Source: Podospora comata
Taxonomy: Eukaryota; Ascomycota; Sordariomycetes; Sordariales; Podosporaceae
DNA: 64,000 bases
Reading direction: 5' to 3'
Assembly: GCA_017354895.1 (NCBI GenBank)
Contig: CP071496.1
Span: 2,356,001 to 2,420,000, forward strand
This document shows positions 13,329 through 24,900 of this stretch, in pieces. Made by a program: the position numbers and the translations under genes. Below the pieces are notes generated by a model that saw only the letters and a list, made by a program, of their open reading frames with translations, was not told the DNA's origin and did no database searches. Positions within the stretch are counted from its first letter, which is position 1. Each line of letters begins with the position of its first letter.

Positions 13329-14252
13329 TGAGCACGAGGACACAAGCGAGTGGGTGAGGCTGAGGGTTATGTGGTTAAAAAAGAGATGCGTTTATACCAT
13401 GTGGCATTTTGTTGGGTTCTGTGTATAATGGGAATTTCTCTTGTTTTCTGACAGGATCAAGACAGATTTTGTGACAGATTTCATTCGGCTTTGAGCGGTA
13501 TGGTAAGTTTGGCACAGAAGTCCGAGGGGGCGTATAAGACGTCTGTTCTTTGAATCATTTCTTTTTGCTTGGACTTGAACTTGATACTCTTTCATCTCAT
13601 GGATGGATCGGATCAAACCATCAATCACAATCCCATCTGAGTTGACTCGGGGCCAGAACAAACACATCAAACCAGATCAGAAAGTTCGCTCTCACCACTC
13701 AACACAATGCCACCATCATCAAACCAAGAATACCATGACCCTCCTCAACGAGCCTACCAATCCCACTACCCCCCACTCCTCAATCCACCACCACCACCAC
13801 CACCATCATTTCCAGGGTCACCCGACCCAAACCAACCACCAGCCTTCCATTGATCAACACCTCCAGAAGGGGGATGTCCCAACAAGGCCGACCTCGGAAC
13901 ACGTGAAGACGGCTTCAGTCCATTCCACAGGAGCTAACGGGTCCTCATTGATTACCTTTTATCACGACCTCGTCATGCACTTTCTGCAAACCGTTATCCG
14001 TGTTGAGAGTCGCGGTAAGGGCGGAGATGGCTTGGCCATTGATGCAAGTCGAGACAGGCTGAGAGGTAGGCTGAGTGGCGGGTGTACTGGGCATTGAATT
14101 GGTACCGATGCTTGTGCCCTTTGGAGTGCCACCGAGAGGAGGATGGGTAGGAAAATAGGTAGTGGGGGGGCGCTGGTAAGAAATGTAAGGGGCTCTGTAA
14201 AGGTTCTCTCTTGATGAAAGCCCCTCTTCACTCTTTTGAAGATTTTCTCTCC

Positions 14253-14547
14253 CATTCTTCTCTCCGGCAACATTTCGCCAATCCATTCTCCATCAGCCGT
14301 GGCCACACTTCCGTCAGCTTACACTAGTCATTCGCATAGTCGGGTACAATATCCCGCCCATACCGAGCATACCTTTACTATAATAATGTAGTAAAAGACC
14401 TTTAAAGAAAGTCAATAAGCCTTTGAATTAGCTTTAAAGGCCTATTAACTATCGTTGAAAGTCTGGTAGTCATCCTTCAAGGTATGGTTCGCAATAAAAT
14501 ATGGGCCAACCGATTTTGTGTGTGTGTTGTCAATTATTTCAGTGCAG
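14253..14547 (+). repeat. Dispersed repeat, copy A
   Basis: Shares an aligned path with 40783-41029 in the same orientation: blocks such as CCCATTCTTCTCT, GCAACATTTC, TACACTAGTCATT/TACACCAGTCATT, ATACCGAGCATAC/ATACCGGGCATAC, ATCGTTGAAAG and the end TTTCAGTG/TTTGCAGTG occur in the same order. The two copies are clearly diverged with indels. No terminal repeats or coding domain are recognisable, so the class is unknown. Confidence 0.7.
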
Positions 14548-14662
14548 GGTGCTCAGTGAAAAAGGGGGGAGGAAAAAAGGGAGGAGAACAGTGGGCAGGG
14601 GGCAGTGAAAGAGGATATAGATAAGAGGCTATGTTTCATCATGAATGTTTACGTCTCTTTTG

Positions 14663-14735
<73 letters not shown>
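14663..14735. repeat. CAT/ATG trinucleotide microsatellite
   Basis: About 24 uninterrupted CAT units in the spacer between two convergent genes. It is non-coding in every model here. Confidence 0.95.
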
Positions 14736-14736
<1 letters not shown>

Positions 14737-14882
14737 CACATCTTATATACTCCGCGAAACCAAACATGAATTGAAGCATAAAAGAATAAGAGATATCATA
14801 AGATAGGGGGTATCATCATCAACAAGTACACGCTCAACTTCACAAACCACAACACCCACACCCACACCCACACCCACTCACT

Positions 14883-16637
14883 CTATGCCTCAGCCCCTCT
14901 TCTCCCCTCAACCTCATCACTCCTCACCCTCCTCAAAACCAACTTCTCCCCCCGTCCAAAGCACCCCAGACAAAGCGGCAACGGCACCGCAACCAAGGCC
15001 AAAACCGCATGAAAAACCAACGCCCTCTCCATCTTTCCTCCTTCTCCCTTCAGCGCACCACTCACAACAATGAAGATCCCCCCCAACACCTGTCCCCCGC
15101 TCCAGGCTAACGTGCTCGTAACCTCGGGACTGATCGGATGCGTCAGCTCAACCAAAAACTCCACCACCACCGGCACGAGACTGAAGCTCGCCGCCCCCAT
15201 CACAGCCATGATCACATACGGCCCTGCCACCCCCCCGCTGTCCCTAGTCCCAGGCATCCAGATGAAAACCAAGTAACAAAGTCCAACAATGGGGACCGCG
15301 ATCCGGATGGCCAAGAGGTATGATTTATACTTGTCGATCAAAGGCGACGTGATGGCCGAAGCAACAAGGCCGACGACGATGAGCAGTGCCCCAGCAATAC
15401 CGGCTTCCTCATCGTTGTAACCGTGTGGCAACAAGACTTGGTTGAGGAGAGACGAGATACTGTTGAACAAGCCGACATAAATCGCAAAGGGGACGAACAA
15501 GAGATAAAATTCCGTTTGGCGAAGCAGGAACTTGGCCGATGATATCAACGACAGTTTCGGTGTTTGTGAAGAAGGTGCCACCGGTGTAGGGGGGCGGGCA
15601 GGAATAAAAAAGGCGGGGAGCGCGCAGACCGTCGACTTTACCACCTCAGGGTTAGAGATATAAACAGGCAAACGGCGGCGGGGGGGGAGGGAGGATACAA
15701 AGGTGGAACTCACAATCACAGAAACATACAACACCATCCTCGAAACATCCCCCGGACCCTCAACCCAAAACGGAATAATCAGCTGCCCCAGCGCAGCCCC
15801 AAACGGGTTCGCAAGCGAGGTCAAGGCCGTAGCCGCCACCCGCCCCCGGTTGGTGAACCACAAGTCCGAATACCGCGCCGGAGCCGCAAGGACAAAAGGC
15901 TGAGCAAGACCGGTAAGGATCTGGCCAAACATCACCACCCCAAACAACCCCTTTTCACCAGAGCGACACCCCGCATAGCGGATCCAGTTGCCCACGAGAA
16001 TCAAGGCCGCCGAGGTGACAATCGACGGCTTCGGCCCGAGATGCAACACATAAATCACCAGCGGGGTGATGGCCGTAAAAGCAAACAAAAACGCCGTGCT
16101 GAGCCAGTTGATAGTGTTCTCGTCTGTGGAAAAATACCGAGCTGCGTGGCTGGCGACGGGGGAGAAGGTGAGCCACTGTTGACATGTTAGCAACCCACTC
16201 TACCCAGCTCAGGACATGCTTGGTCCAACCAACGGGCGGGATTCAATTCAAGGTCACGACACGGTCAGATCTGGCCCCGACGAGGTAGATAGGCTTACAT
16301 CCCAACTAACAATCACATTCAACAACGTCAACTGCACCAGCCCAAACCACCTCCTCCTGTAGACTTTGTACTCGACCATCTCCGCCGCGCTCACACTCGC
16401 GGCCCCCGACCCGGCATCCGCCTTTTTTGCTGTGTCCCTTGTTGTCGCGACAGTTTCGTTTAGTTCAATCTGTATCTCCTCCCCTGATGCAGCCCCTCGT
16501 CGTTCATCCCCCTCTGATAGCTTTCGCCACCCAGTCCCAGTGGTGTTCATCGCGTCGTTGTTTGGTGTCAAAACCTCTTTCTCATCCGCCGTCGATTGTG
16601 TGGTTGGCGACATCAATCCATCCTCCTTCCTCGCCAT
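14883..16637 (-). CDS. MFS transporter, FLVCR-like
   Basis: Major facilitator membrane protein resembling the FLVCR/DIRC2 group; the substrate cannot be told from sequence. Exons 16637-16299, 16175-15714 and 15644-14883 give 520 residues. The cytosolic N-terminus is polar and acidic, followed by [21 protein letters not shown] (TM1), then about eleven further hydrophobic segments including [46 protein letters not shown] and [24 protein letters not shown]. Joining exon 1 to exon 2 gives [18 protein letters not shown], as expected for the first external loop. The second intron (69 bases, GTGAGT...CTGAG) is a multiple of three without a stop, so its retention would add 23 residues to a loop. The start is the first ATG of the frame (MARKEDG); an ATG at residue 9 is a possible alternative. 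Confidence 0.85.
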
Positions 16638-17550
16638 TACGAAAAAGAAGGGCACGCGCGACCCTTATATCGCCAAATGTATGGCCCAACAATAAGTTTG
16701 GTAGTGAACGGTATGCAAGGCACAGCAGGATGGAAACGGCGGCTGCGGCACACGACCGTGTTCCTGCGCTCTGACTGGCTGGGGTCGGTAAATTTGCGAA
16801 TGTGTTTGGGCTCAGTCGCTGTCCGCGGGGTGCGTGGGGTTTCAGTCTGGTTAAAAAAAGGCGCGAGAGAGGTTGGAGAAGGAGAAGGGAGATAGATATG
16901 GATCGGAGGAGAGATGAGACGGCTGTTTTTCCCCTCCTCGACGTCGCTTTCCTTGCACATGGGAGAGGTGTGCAGGTGATGAAAGGGGAGGGGGGAAACC
17001 TCTTGGCGACTAAACCAGGTTGAGCTGAGGGATTGTGTGTAAAGAAGGAAGGGTGACATTGGAGACCGGGGGGGAGTGTCTAACCTTCTTTATTCGACGT
17101 AGGAGGTCAAAGGAGGGGGGTGGTCACCACCTGAGACGGGGTGATATCCTCAATAGTAACAGAAATCACGGTTTATTTATCAAGTATGTAGGTGGTTCTA
17201 TAAGGGGGTGGTGATTGGCTGGGATGTTTTGTGCATGAGTGAACTGCGGGTAGTTTCATGTGGTTTGTGGTACAAGTGTGTGTATGTATGGTCTTGAGAT
17301 TCCACCTCCAAGATATCCATCAATGAGACCCCATAAGCCTTCAAAATGTAAAATGTGAAACCAGGTGCCGTAGACTTTGAGATGCTGCAAGGGGCAAGAG
17401 AGGAGGCAAAGTACGCTTCATGTGGCAGTGTCCCTCTCTTGCTTCACTGCTCAGTTGTTAATTAATGATAATAGAGGTAAAGTTCTCAAATCAATTGACG
17501 AAAGCACACAACGAGATCTTACATACAAAGTCAGTGCTGCTCACTACCAT
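16638..17550. other. Upstream region of the MFS gene
   Basis: Promoter side of the MFS transporter. It contains purine-rich stretches (16855-16920) but no recognised gene or site. Confidence 0.35.
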
Positions 17551-17569
17551 GATGAAACGAAAAGCTCTC

Positions 17570-17952
17570 TGATTTTAAAGCAGCTTACTCCCTGTTTGAT
17601 CCGAGTTGAGATGAGATGGAAAAACCCCAACTGAACAGAGCGATGGCTCTCATCCCAACTCCCAGCTTTCCCAGGGTCTTGGTTAACTCACCCACTCCGC
17701 CACCGCTGCACAAACAACCTCCACGATCCCGTCATGCTCACCCAAACACCGTAACCGTGCAACCATCACCATGTCTAGCCCCCGTGTAACCACAAGCAGA
17801 TCATACCAACCTCGCAAAACCCCATCAGGGTAAACCCCAAAGCCGATGTAAAAGTCATGTGGTCGAATGTACATGGCCGGGACCATCTATGTCTCACTTC
17901 AAGAGATAGTGACAGCCCAGGAGCTGAATGCGTCAACAGTGTCCTCATCCAT
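17570..17952 (-). pseudogene. Possible decayed gene fragment, family unknown
   Basis: A frame opening at an ATG at 17952 reads MDEDTVDAFSSWAVTIS, meets two stops (TGA, TAG), then continues in the same frame with a protein-like stretch containing MYIRPHDFYIGFGVYPDG and RGWYDLLVVTRG, ending after CAAVAEWVS at 17683. Beyond that stop another frame continues with LTKTLGKLGVGMRAIALF. Amphipathic, non-repetitive composition suggests former coding sequence with stops and one frame change. The alternative is chance, or an intron arrangement I have not seen. No family is recognised. Confidence 0.3.
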
Positions 17953-18799
17953 TACTTAATTGTTCAAAGCCTTGTGGTACTAGCAAACACATGCGCGTAG
18001 GTACATCCCAAAACCGTAGGGGTCCCCTCATCTCATCTCACAGAGCACGTCAGATCCGGTCAACAGCACAAACCGGACAAATATGTGTGTGACACTGCAT
18101 ATGTTCCCTGATAGGGTTTTTTTGGTCCGGTCCTTCGGGCCATGAAAGTGGTAGTTCTCTTTTAGGTGGTCGGCATTGCTCTTCCCAATCGATGACGGCA
18201 GGTGTGCTCTCTGCCTGTATCCTGAACTTGGGCTGCTTGGCCAATTTTGGCTGTCGTATGCGCTATGTAAGCGGTCCAGTAAAGACCATCAACACTGCCA
18301 ATACCTGCAAAAACACTCATAAAACAATCATTTGCCCCCAAAAATCTAATGCGTTTTCCGTTTTTCGTTACAAGGTGTGTGAGTCATGGTAAGGTGACAA
18401 TGTCGGGAGGGAGAGAGAGAGAGAGAGAGTTATGATACAAACAAACACCTGGAGCAGTTTCCACCTATCCCCCCAAGGTACACACACATCATTTGATTAT
18501 ACAGTGAAGAGAGTGAGAGAAAATTCCCTCCCCTCCACCCAGCCATTTTTTCCAGGCCCAAATTCCCCCCCCTTCTCGTGCCTCCCCCCTTCCCCCCCCC
18601 TCTCCCTTCCTCTCTCTCTTGCATTTGTCTATCGGAACACCGTAACCCATTCTATCAAAGCCATGCATGCAATGTGCCGAGAAAAAAAGGGCGCCACATC
18701 CGTATCCTAAGAGTCTAGAAGAAGAAAGCCGGGTCCGTGATTGGTGGTTGGTAAACAGAGAGGGGGACCATCGAGAAGGGTTGGTAAATTTGTGTGAAT
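17953..18799. other. 3' flank of QCR6 and spacer
   Basis: No gene supported. It contains a GA dinucleotide run (18412-18429) and C-rich tracts (18540-18610). Confidence 0.4.
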
Positions 18800-19869
18800 T
18801 TATTTGAGGACGGACCAGAGCTTGGGCGCGGCGCAGGCGGTAGCGCAGTGGGCAAGGTGGAAGACTGTTTTGTGTAACCAGCGGAGTCAGTGCCGTGGAC
18901 ATGTAGAACTCATGGACAATCAAGACATATAACTTACACTCCTCGACGCAGTCCTCCTTGGCGCCGCCCTCCTCGGACTGGGCAGCGGTGACACGCTCGA
19001 CGCACTCGTCAAAGTGGTGCTTGGCAGGGGCGCACTCCTTGGAGTTCCGGCACTCTGTATACATCAAAAAACAACCCCCAGCGTCAGCAGTTGTTCTCAC
19101 AAAAAAGCAAGGGCACAACAGCATGCCAGCAGAAGCGGCAGATGTGTCATCGAGTCGGTCGGCCACTGCGGGCCCACGCCTGCCCACTCAGCTCGCAGAG
19201 CGACATGGCAGCACGCCACATCTCTTGCTGCTCCTCCTCGACAACCATAGCTCGCTGCTGCTGGCGGCTCCGTGGTGTGCATGTTTGGGTGGTGGTGGTG
19301 GTGGTGGTGGTGGTGGTGGTGTGTGGTGATTTGTTGGTGACGGCATAGGCGGCGACGGCGACGGGGGTAGCAGCAGCGATGTACCCACCTTCCTCGAAAA
19401 CATCCTTGGGATCTTGGAGCTCTTCCTCCTCCTCCTCCTCCTCCTCTTCCTCTTCATCCTCCTCCTCAGCAGCCTCCTCAGCGGCGGGCTCCTCCTCAGC
19501 GGCAGCAGCCTCGGCCTTGGTCTTGGTGTCCTCCTGGGTGGTCTCGGCGGTGGTCTCCTCGGTCTGTATACGTCGTCGAATTATCCCGCTAGTCAGTCAG
19601 CTGTTTCAAACAAGCAACAATAAAAATAAATATATAGCTTCCAGAGCTTTCGATCCTCTCTAGCATGACATGAAAGTGTTGTTGTCGGTCCATATCACCC
19701 GGGGTTAGCCAGCAACCCCCCGGAGGTGGTGGGCAGCCGGCAAACAGCTAACCTTCAGGGCTCAAGGAGAAAGGGCGCATACCGTTTCGTGAGCGGGAGC
19801 CTCGGCCTCGGCCACCGACCAAGGGGTGGCAGCCTCGACGAGGTCAGTGATGGTATCCCAGAAACCCAT
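18800..19869 (-). CDS. QCR6: Ubiquinol-cytochrome c reductase hinge protein (complex III subunit 6)
   Basis: Small acidic subunit of the mitochondrial cytochrome bc1 complex that helps cytochrome c bind cytochrome c1. Four exons, 19869-19783, 19563-19389, 19054-18938 and 18864-18800, give 147 residues, the same length as yeast Qcr6. The N-terminus MGFWDTITDLVEAATPW is followed by a Thr/Glu-rich segment and an uninterrupted run of Glu/Asp encoded by GAG/GAA codons, then ECRNSKECAPAKHHFDECVERV and FFHLAHCATACAAPKLWSVLK with the cysteines of the hinge fold (CR...CAP, DEC, DC, HC, AC). Introns are 219, 334 and 73 bases; intron 2 contains a GGT repeat at 19290-19322. All junctions keep frame. The family call is strong; the acidic run may vary in length between strains. 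Confidence 0.93.
19290..19322. repeat. GGT trinucleotide repeat in QCR6 intron 2
   Basis: About eleven GGT units (ACC on the coding strand) inside the second intron of QCR6. Confidence 0.9.
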
Positions 19870-20974
19870 TGTTGCAAGCCGGGGCCTTTGGTGGATAGTC
19901 AATGGCAAGAATGGGCGTGAGCAGTCAAGTGCCTCCTCCAAGGTATCGCGCGACGTTGGAAGCTCGCAAAAATCGGCCGCATCGAAAACCGGCCGGGCTT
20001 GCAATTGCGGGATTTTGATTGGCCGGCCGCCCGAGGAGGAGTGACGAGCTGCACCCGGCTACTTCCGCCCGATCACGTGAAATGCTGAGGTAATTATTTG
20101 TGACCTTTACTGACAAGAGAGAGCACAGCAGAGAGAGGCCCTCCTGATCAGATCCATCATCAGCAAGGCAACCAACCCATGGGAAGCCTGAAGGATCTCG
20201 TAACTGTAACTGTGACTCCGTGACAGCAAAAGGCACAGCCTACCTTACACAGCCCTCTCTTACCTCATTCATACCTTTGCTGTACCGAAGACTATGTACA
20301 AATACCAAACGGGAATAACCCAGTTTCTCAAGTCACACGACGCAATCTCCAAGCGAGTAAGCCGCAGGTTTCCCGGATCTCTGAGATGATTGGGAAAAGC
20401 AATGTTTTCTTCCGACTCCAGCTTACATACCAAATCCTCCACGTCCCCCCTCCATCCACCAGAGGCCTCTTTGTTTAGGGGAAAAGAAAAGTAGATGCAA
20501 AAATCATCAAACTAAAAAAGACAAAAAGACAGGATAACACGCCCAACGCAATGCAGATAAAAAAAAAAACCTTCCGTGTTGTTTCTGTTCCACACTCCTA
20601 TACCCACTTACTCCCCCAATCATCAAGCACCAAAACAAAGCAATCACACATTAGAATAAAAACCCTACAAGACCACAAAAGAATCTGAGTATCCGTAAAC
20701 TGTTGGTATCGAGAAAAGGTTGAAGAGGGATTGCGTTATTCAGCAGGGCTTGACCAAAAAAAAGACGCAGGTGAAGAAGAACAAGAAGAAGAACAAGAAG
20801 AAGAACAAGAAGAACAAGAAGAAGAACAAGAAGAAGAACAAGAGGAAGAACAAGAAGAAGAACAAGAAGAAGAAATACAAGAAGAAAAAAGAAAGCATGA
20901 AGGCGGTCCAAAGAAGTTGTCCCATTTTCACCACGTTTTCCCACCTGTCCCTTTGCTACTCCCCAGCTCGAAAT
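19870..20974. other. Spacer: QCR6 promoter and 3' flank of the WBP2-like gene
   Basis: About 1.1 kb. The left part is the promoter of QCR6. The right part carries the AAG/AAC/GAA triplet tract (20770-20895), probably in the 3' untranslated region of the WBP2-like gene. No gene seen. Confidence 0.45.
20770..20895. repeat. Purine-rich AAG/AAC/GAA triplet tract
   Basis: About 125 bases of imperfect GAAGAAGAACAA units, almost entirely A and G on the + strand. All three + frames read as Lys/Asn, Glu/Gln or Arg/Thr runs, so the open frames over it are repeat artefacts. Confidence 0.9.
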
Positions 20975-21997
20975 TCATTGCCGCTCTGCATCCTGCCTCA
21001 CTCTCTCCTCGTACTGCGTCGAAATAGCCTGAGTCTGCGCCTCGACATAGTCCGGGGGCGGCTCGTCGGGAACGGGTGGAGGCGGCCGAGGCTGATCAGA
21101 AGTGCCGGCCGGGGCACTGCCGGCCGGGCCGGAGGAAGGTCCGGGCGCGTTGTCCTCGTAGGGCGGAGGAGGCTCCAAGTTCGAACCGGGGTTCAGCCCC
21201 ATTTCCCGGGCATGGTGAAGACGTTCCTTGAGCCACTCGTACTTGTTCTGGAAGTCACTGTGACCCCCATCCCTGAAGACAAACTTGACCTCGATCCGGG
21301 GGATGTGCATGGGAATGCCGCCGCCGGGGACAGGCCTGACGGTGCCACCCCAGCTCCAGGGGCCAATCCATGACGACTGTACATGGGTGTCGGTAAAGTT
21401 CAAGGCGGGCGCAAAGAACGACTTGAAATTCTCGCTAGGTCTAATAGGGAGATATATCACCTGTGAGAGGGGGGACCGGTGAGCTCTGAGCAACTTCCTA
21501 ACAAGGAGAGGGGGCGGTGGGATGGATGGTCTTACCCGCTCGTTGGTAATGTAGGCAATGCCATTATCGACTTTGAGAGTGTATGGGTTGGCGATATTGA
21601 GCTCTTTCGGCGTCGTGATCTCCAGCGAGACTCGTGGCCGTGAGGTGTGCAGGATTTTCTCCCCGGGAATAGGCACAATCTCGCCGTCACGGGTCAGCAT
21701 GACCCAGCTGTCCTCATCGTTAGACCGAGAATATCGCAAGATGGTCCATTGATGCTGCTCGGCCAAGGCCTGATCCATTAGGCGAGAAGAAAAGAATGTG
21801 TATTGGATGTGGGGTTGGCGAGGAACAGGCTTAGAACTGTTCACGACAGGTGGGAAGGAGACGGCAGCGGTGTCATGGATGGGTGAGAGGGAGGTGGTAA
21901 GGGGGCGCGGCAGGGGGGGAAGGTAGGTGAAGAGTAGAAGACATGAGGAGAGCTTGATTCGGGTCAGAAGGGCAAAGCACACTTACTTTATTGACAT
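20975..21997 (-). CDS. WBP2-like protein with GRAM domain and PY motifs
   Basis: Resembles WW-domain-binding protein 2: an N-terminal GRAM/PH-like domain followed by proline-rich PY motifs that bind WW-domain proteins (in fungi most plausibly Rsp5-type ubiquitin ligases; inference). Exons 21997-21987, 21707-21536 and 21460-20975 give 222 residues. The first exon is only 11 bases, but spliced over a 279-base intron it yields MSINWVML, the N-terminus I recall for this family, followed by TRDGEIVPIPGEKILHTSRPR. The second intron is 75 bases with no stop. PY motifs are PPPPYED and EPPPDYVEA near the C-terminus. A longer frame entering through MDQALAEQHQW is open into the second exon but lies in the predicted intron and is less family-like. 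Confidence 0.82.
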
Positions 21998-24900
21998 GAT
22001 GAGGAGGCGGGTGTGGTTAGTCGGCTGCAGATGGCCCGCTACCCGCAGAGATGGTGGTCTTGGGTGCGTCCCACACCAGGTCCAAGGTAGGGGGGGGGGG
22101 CAGAGAGCTCGATGGGGCTCGGTCTCGATTCGTTGCTTTGGGTCGCTAGCAGGCAGCAGGGTTTACACAGTTAATGGTAACTAGCGGCTTCGATCTGGTA
22201 AGCTACCTATATGGATGGTGTCAAAGAATATTACTGTACGGCTGCCGTGGTATTTTTGAGTGGACCGGGCCCAGCCTGTTGTAGGTGCTGCTAGCCTATG
22301 CTTTCTTTCCTCGACTTGATGCTGCGATGCACCTCGGCAAGCCAACCTGGCAGATGGATGGGTGTATGTAGGTGGGTGGTCAAGATGAGGTGAGCTGTCG
22401 CCAGACGGGAAGACGGGAGAGGTCAGAGGCAGTCAGTCGGCCCAGTGATGGCAAAAATGCTGCCAGATCAGATCGGCTTCAGGAGGCGGGAGCTAAAAAA
22501 GGTAGGGGGCGGTGTTTGATAAATCTTCCCGAGAAGGCGGATGGCGATGATACAACGGAGCTTTCCTACAATACCTGGTAGTAGTAGGGTCTCATGTGAG
22601 GCGCGGCATGGAAAAGACAAAAACCGTCCGCCCGCTGGGTACACTACACTAGAACCCCGCGCTGGCCAATGCGGCGGGAACCAGTGGGACCTCTCACCTT
22701 CAGCCTGACCGCAACAAAACCGATGATACAGTACCTACAGTACACCAGAGCACTACAGCCATTTATCAACCTGTCAGAGGCCCAGCTGCAATCTCACGAT
22801 TTCGTTTCAGGCTCAAGCCATTAGGTCCCTCTCTGATTTGACAATCGGTGATAAAAATGGAAGGAAGGCGGGATATAGTCAACTTTGCATTGCCCACGTC
22901 ATTCTCTCAGCCCACCTTCCCATCACCACGGGCACCTACCCTACCCACGCTGGAGGCAAGGGCATTCCATCCAGGCTGCTGGTCTGATATCTACCTACGG
23001 TATCTGCCTTAGAATAGGCAATGCTCTCTTTGGTCAGTACAATCTCAGACCTGCAAGTTCCATGTTTTTTCTCGTTGCACGATGGCCACGAACCCAAGCA
23101 AGAACGCCATCTGCCGGCCAACGAACTACTACTACACTACTACCTGCCCATCTACGTAGGTACGGACAGCCGGCGACGCGCGACGTGCAGGTCAACTCCC
23201 CTCTTTGGGGGTCCCAGCTAATTCCCAGCTAATAGAGTACCGGCTGCTAGGGACAGGAGAAGCAAGTCAGACTGGAGGTGCCCTGCTCATGCTCCCCGCG
23301 CTCGACGACACTTCGCCCGTCGTTATTCGTACACGCCGCCTCTCTGCTGTTGGAATGTAACCTCATTCCCAGTCGTCCCCCTGCTTATCGTCAATTAAGT
23401 TTCGTAATGGAGCCTCCATCATCTCTCCCGTTTCCCGTCCTGTCCCCGGCGACCGTTGGGAATCCACTGCTGTTTGAGCCTCTTGTCGTTTCTTTCTCCA
23501 GGCAGTGGTCAAGTGGTCAGTTCGACAGCTGCTAAATACAATCCAGGGCCAAGCCCCAAAAAGAGAGGTGGTGGTCGTCCAAAAATACTGTACCGAAACA
23601 GATCTCTGATAGAGCTGCACAGGCACCCCTGTCCCTGGCTGCCGGGACGCCCACACGGGCCAGCCTCTCGGTGCGCCGCGGGGGTGACGGGAATGGTGGG
23701 CACCCCCTTTCCGTCTTGTCCCATATCTGGACCAGAACCCCCAATTTGCAAGTCCGTGGGAGGGGAGCCACTTGTCAATGCTCTGCTCTGCTGTGACCTC
23801 TGCACCCTCTCGTCAAATATCCAGCGTCGCTGCCCCCGGCTGTTCTGTTGTCCCGGTACGGAGTACATTCTGCAGTACGGAGTACATACCATGCCACCGC
23901 CAAGGGCAGACCTAGCAGACCTTGAGTTAGGGCTAGCATTGCCAAGTAAGTACCAACTAGCTGGGCTCGCTGGTGTCCCTGCTTGCCTCGCCTTGCCACC
24001 TATCAAGACTGCGGATCTCTCACCGAGTATCAGGGGCCGCAGGGCGCTTCCCCGAAGGGCCCGGCCTTCTCCAACCCAATGGAAGGCTCACCGCCCGAAT
24101 CACCAGCCAGTGAAACGGTTGCCATGAGACCCGCAAGGTGCCAGCTCCGACGACGACGTCGGTACCTTTGGTGGGGCTCTCCAGGGCGTTTCCCGATCAC
24201 CTCTTCATTATTTCATGCCAACTGCCTGCCTGCCCATTGAAGCATGACGTCTTTTTGTCTTCCAACCGGGGACCCGTCCGGTCTCGCCCACGTCCTGCCC
24301 ACCGCCGTTACAACAATTGAGCATAGCTCGGACGGGTCAATGAACTACCGCGGTTCTACACCATGCCACTTGCACACACATACAGGTTTTCTCTCCTCTT
24401 CTCCTGCAGCAGGACGACAGCAGCCTTCCGGCCGATCATGTTCTTCTTTCCACGCTTTTGACGACAATGTGTGTTGAGGTGTCCGGAGATCTCAGCCCTG
24501 CTGTCAGTGATCGTCTCAGGTTCCAAGGTGCAAAACTTTCAGGTGCTTCTCCGGGCATGATTTTGTCATTCCTTTTCTTTTTCGTACCAGACTCGAGCCA
24601 CTTTTTATCCCCGGGTACGGCTAGAAGATGCAATCAGCCGGCGCCTCATGTCGCATCGCTCGACGACACACCTCCTCACTGCTCATCCGCCTCGCAAGCT
24701 CGGCCTCTCCAGTCTGACATGGTTCCTGAGATATGCGCAGGATCACCCAACCTGCATCCTCTGTGCTCCAATGATGGCCGCCAGCGCGACGTCTCCGGGT
24801 GCCCTAGACGCTGTTCGTCAGGTGTTTTCACATCCTCATCATATTCAGGGGAGACCCGCTGCCAAGCTCATGCACCAACGTCTTCCTACCGCTTTTGCGA

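Larger units (their letters stand above)
13329..14882. other. Spacer between convergent Dbp9 and MFS genes
   Basis: About 1.55 kb of 3' flanks. It holds a copy of a dispersed repeat (14253-14547) and a long CAT microsatellite (14663-14735), listed separately. Open frames on either strand here match no family I know. Confidence 0.5.

Noticed and set aside
14663-14735. Regular repeat considered as a CRISPR array
   Set aside because: Uninterrupted CAT triplets without spacers, in a eukaryotic genome.
20720-21373. 217-codon frame with Lys/Asn runs
   Set aside because: Generated by a triplet microsatellite and then antisense to the WBP2-like gene.
21714-21782. ATG at MDQALAEQHQW as start of the WBP2-like protein
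   Set aside because: The spliced 11-base exon gives the family-like N-terminus MSINWVML; the alternative adds residues with no counterpart I recall.
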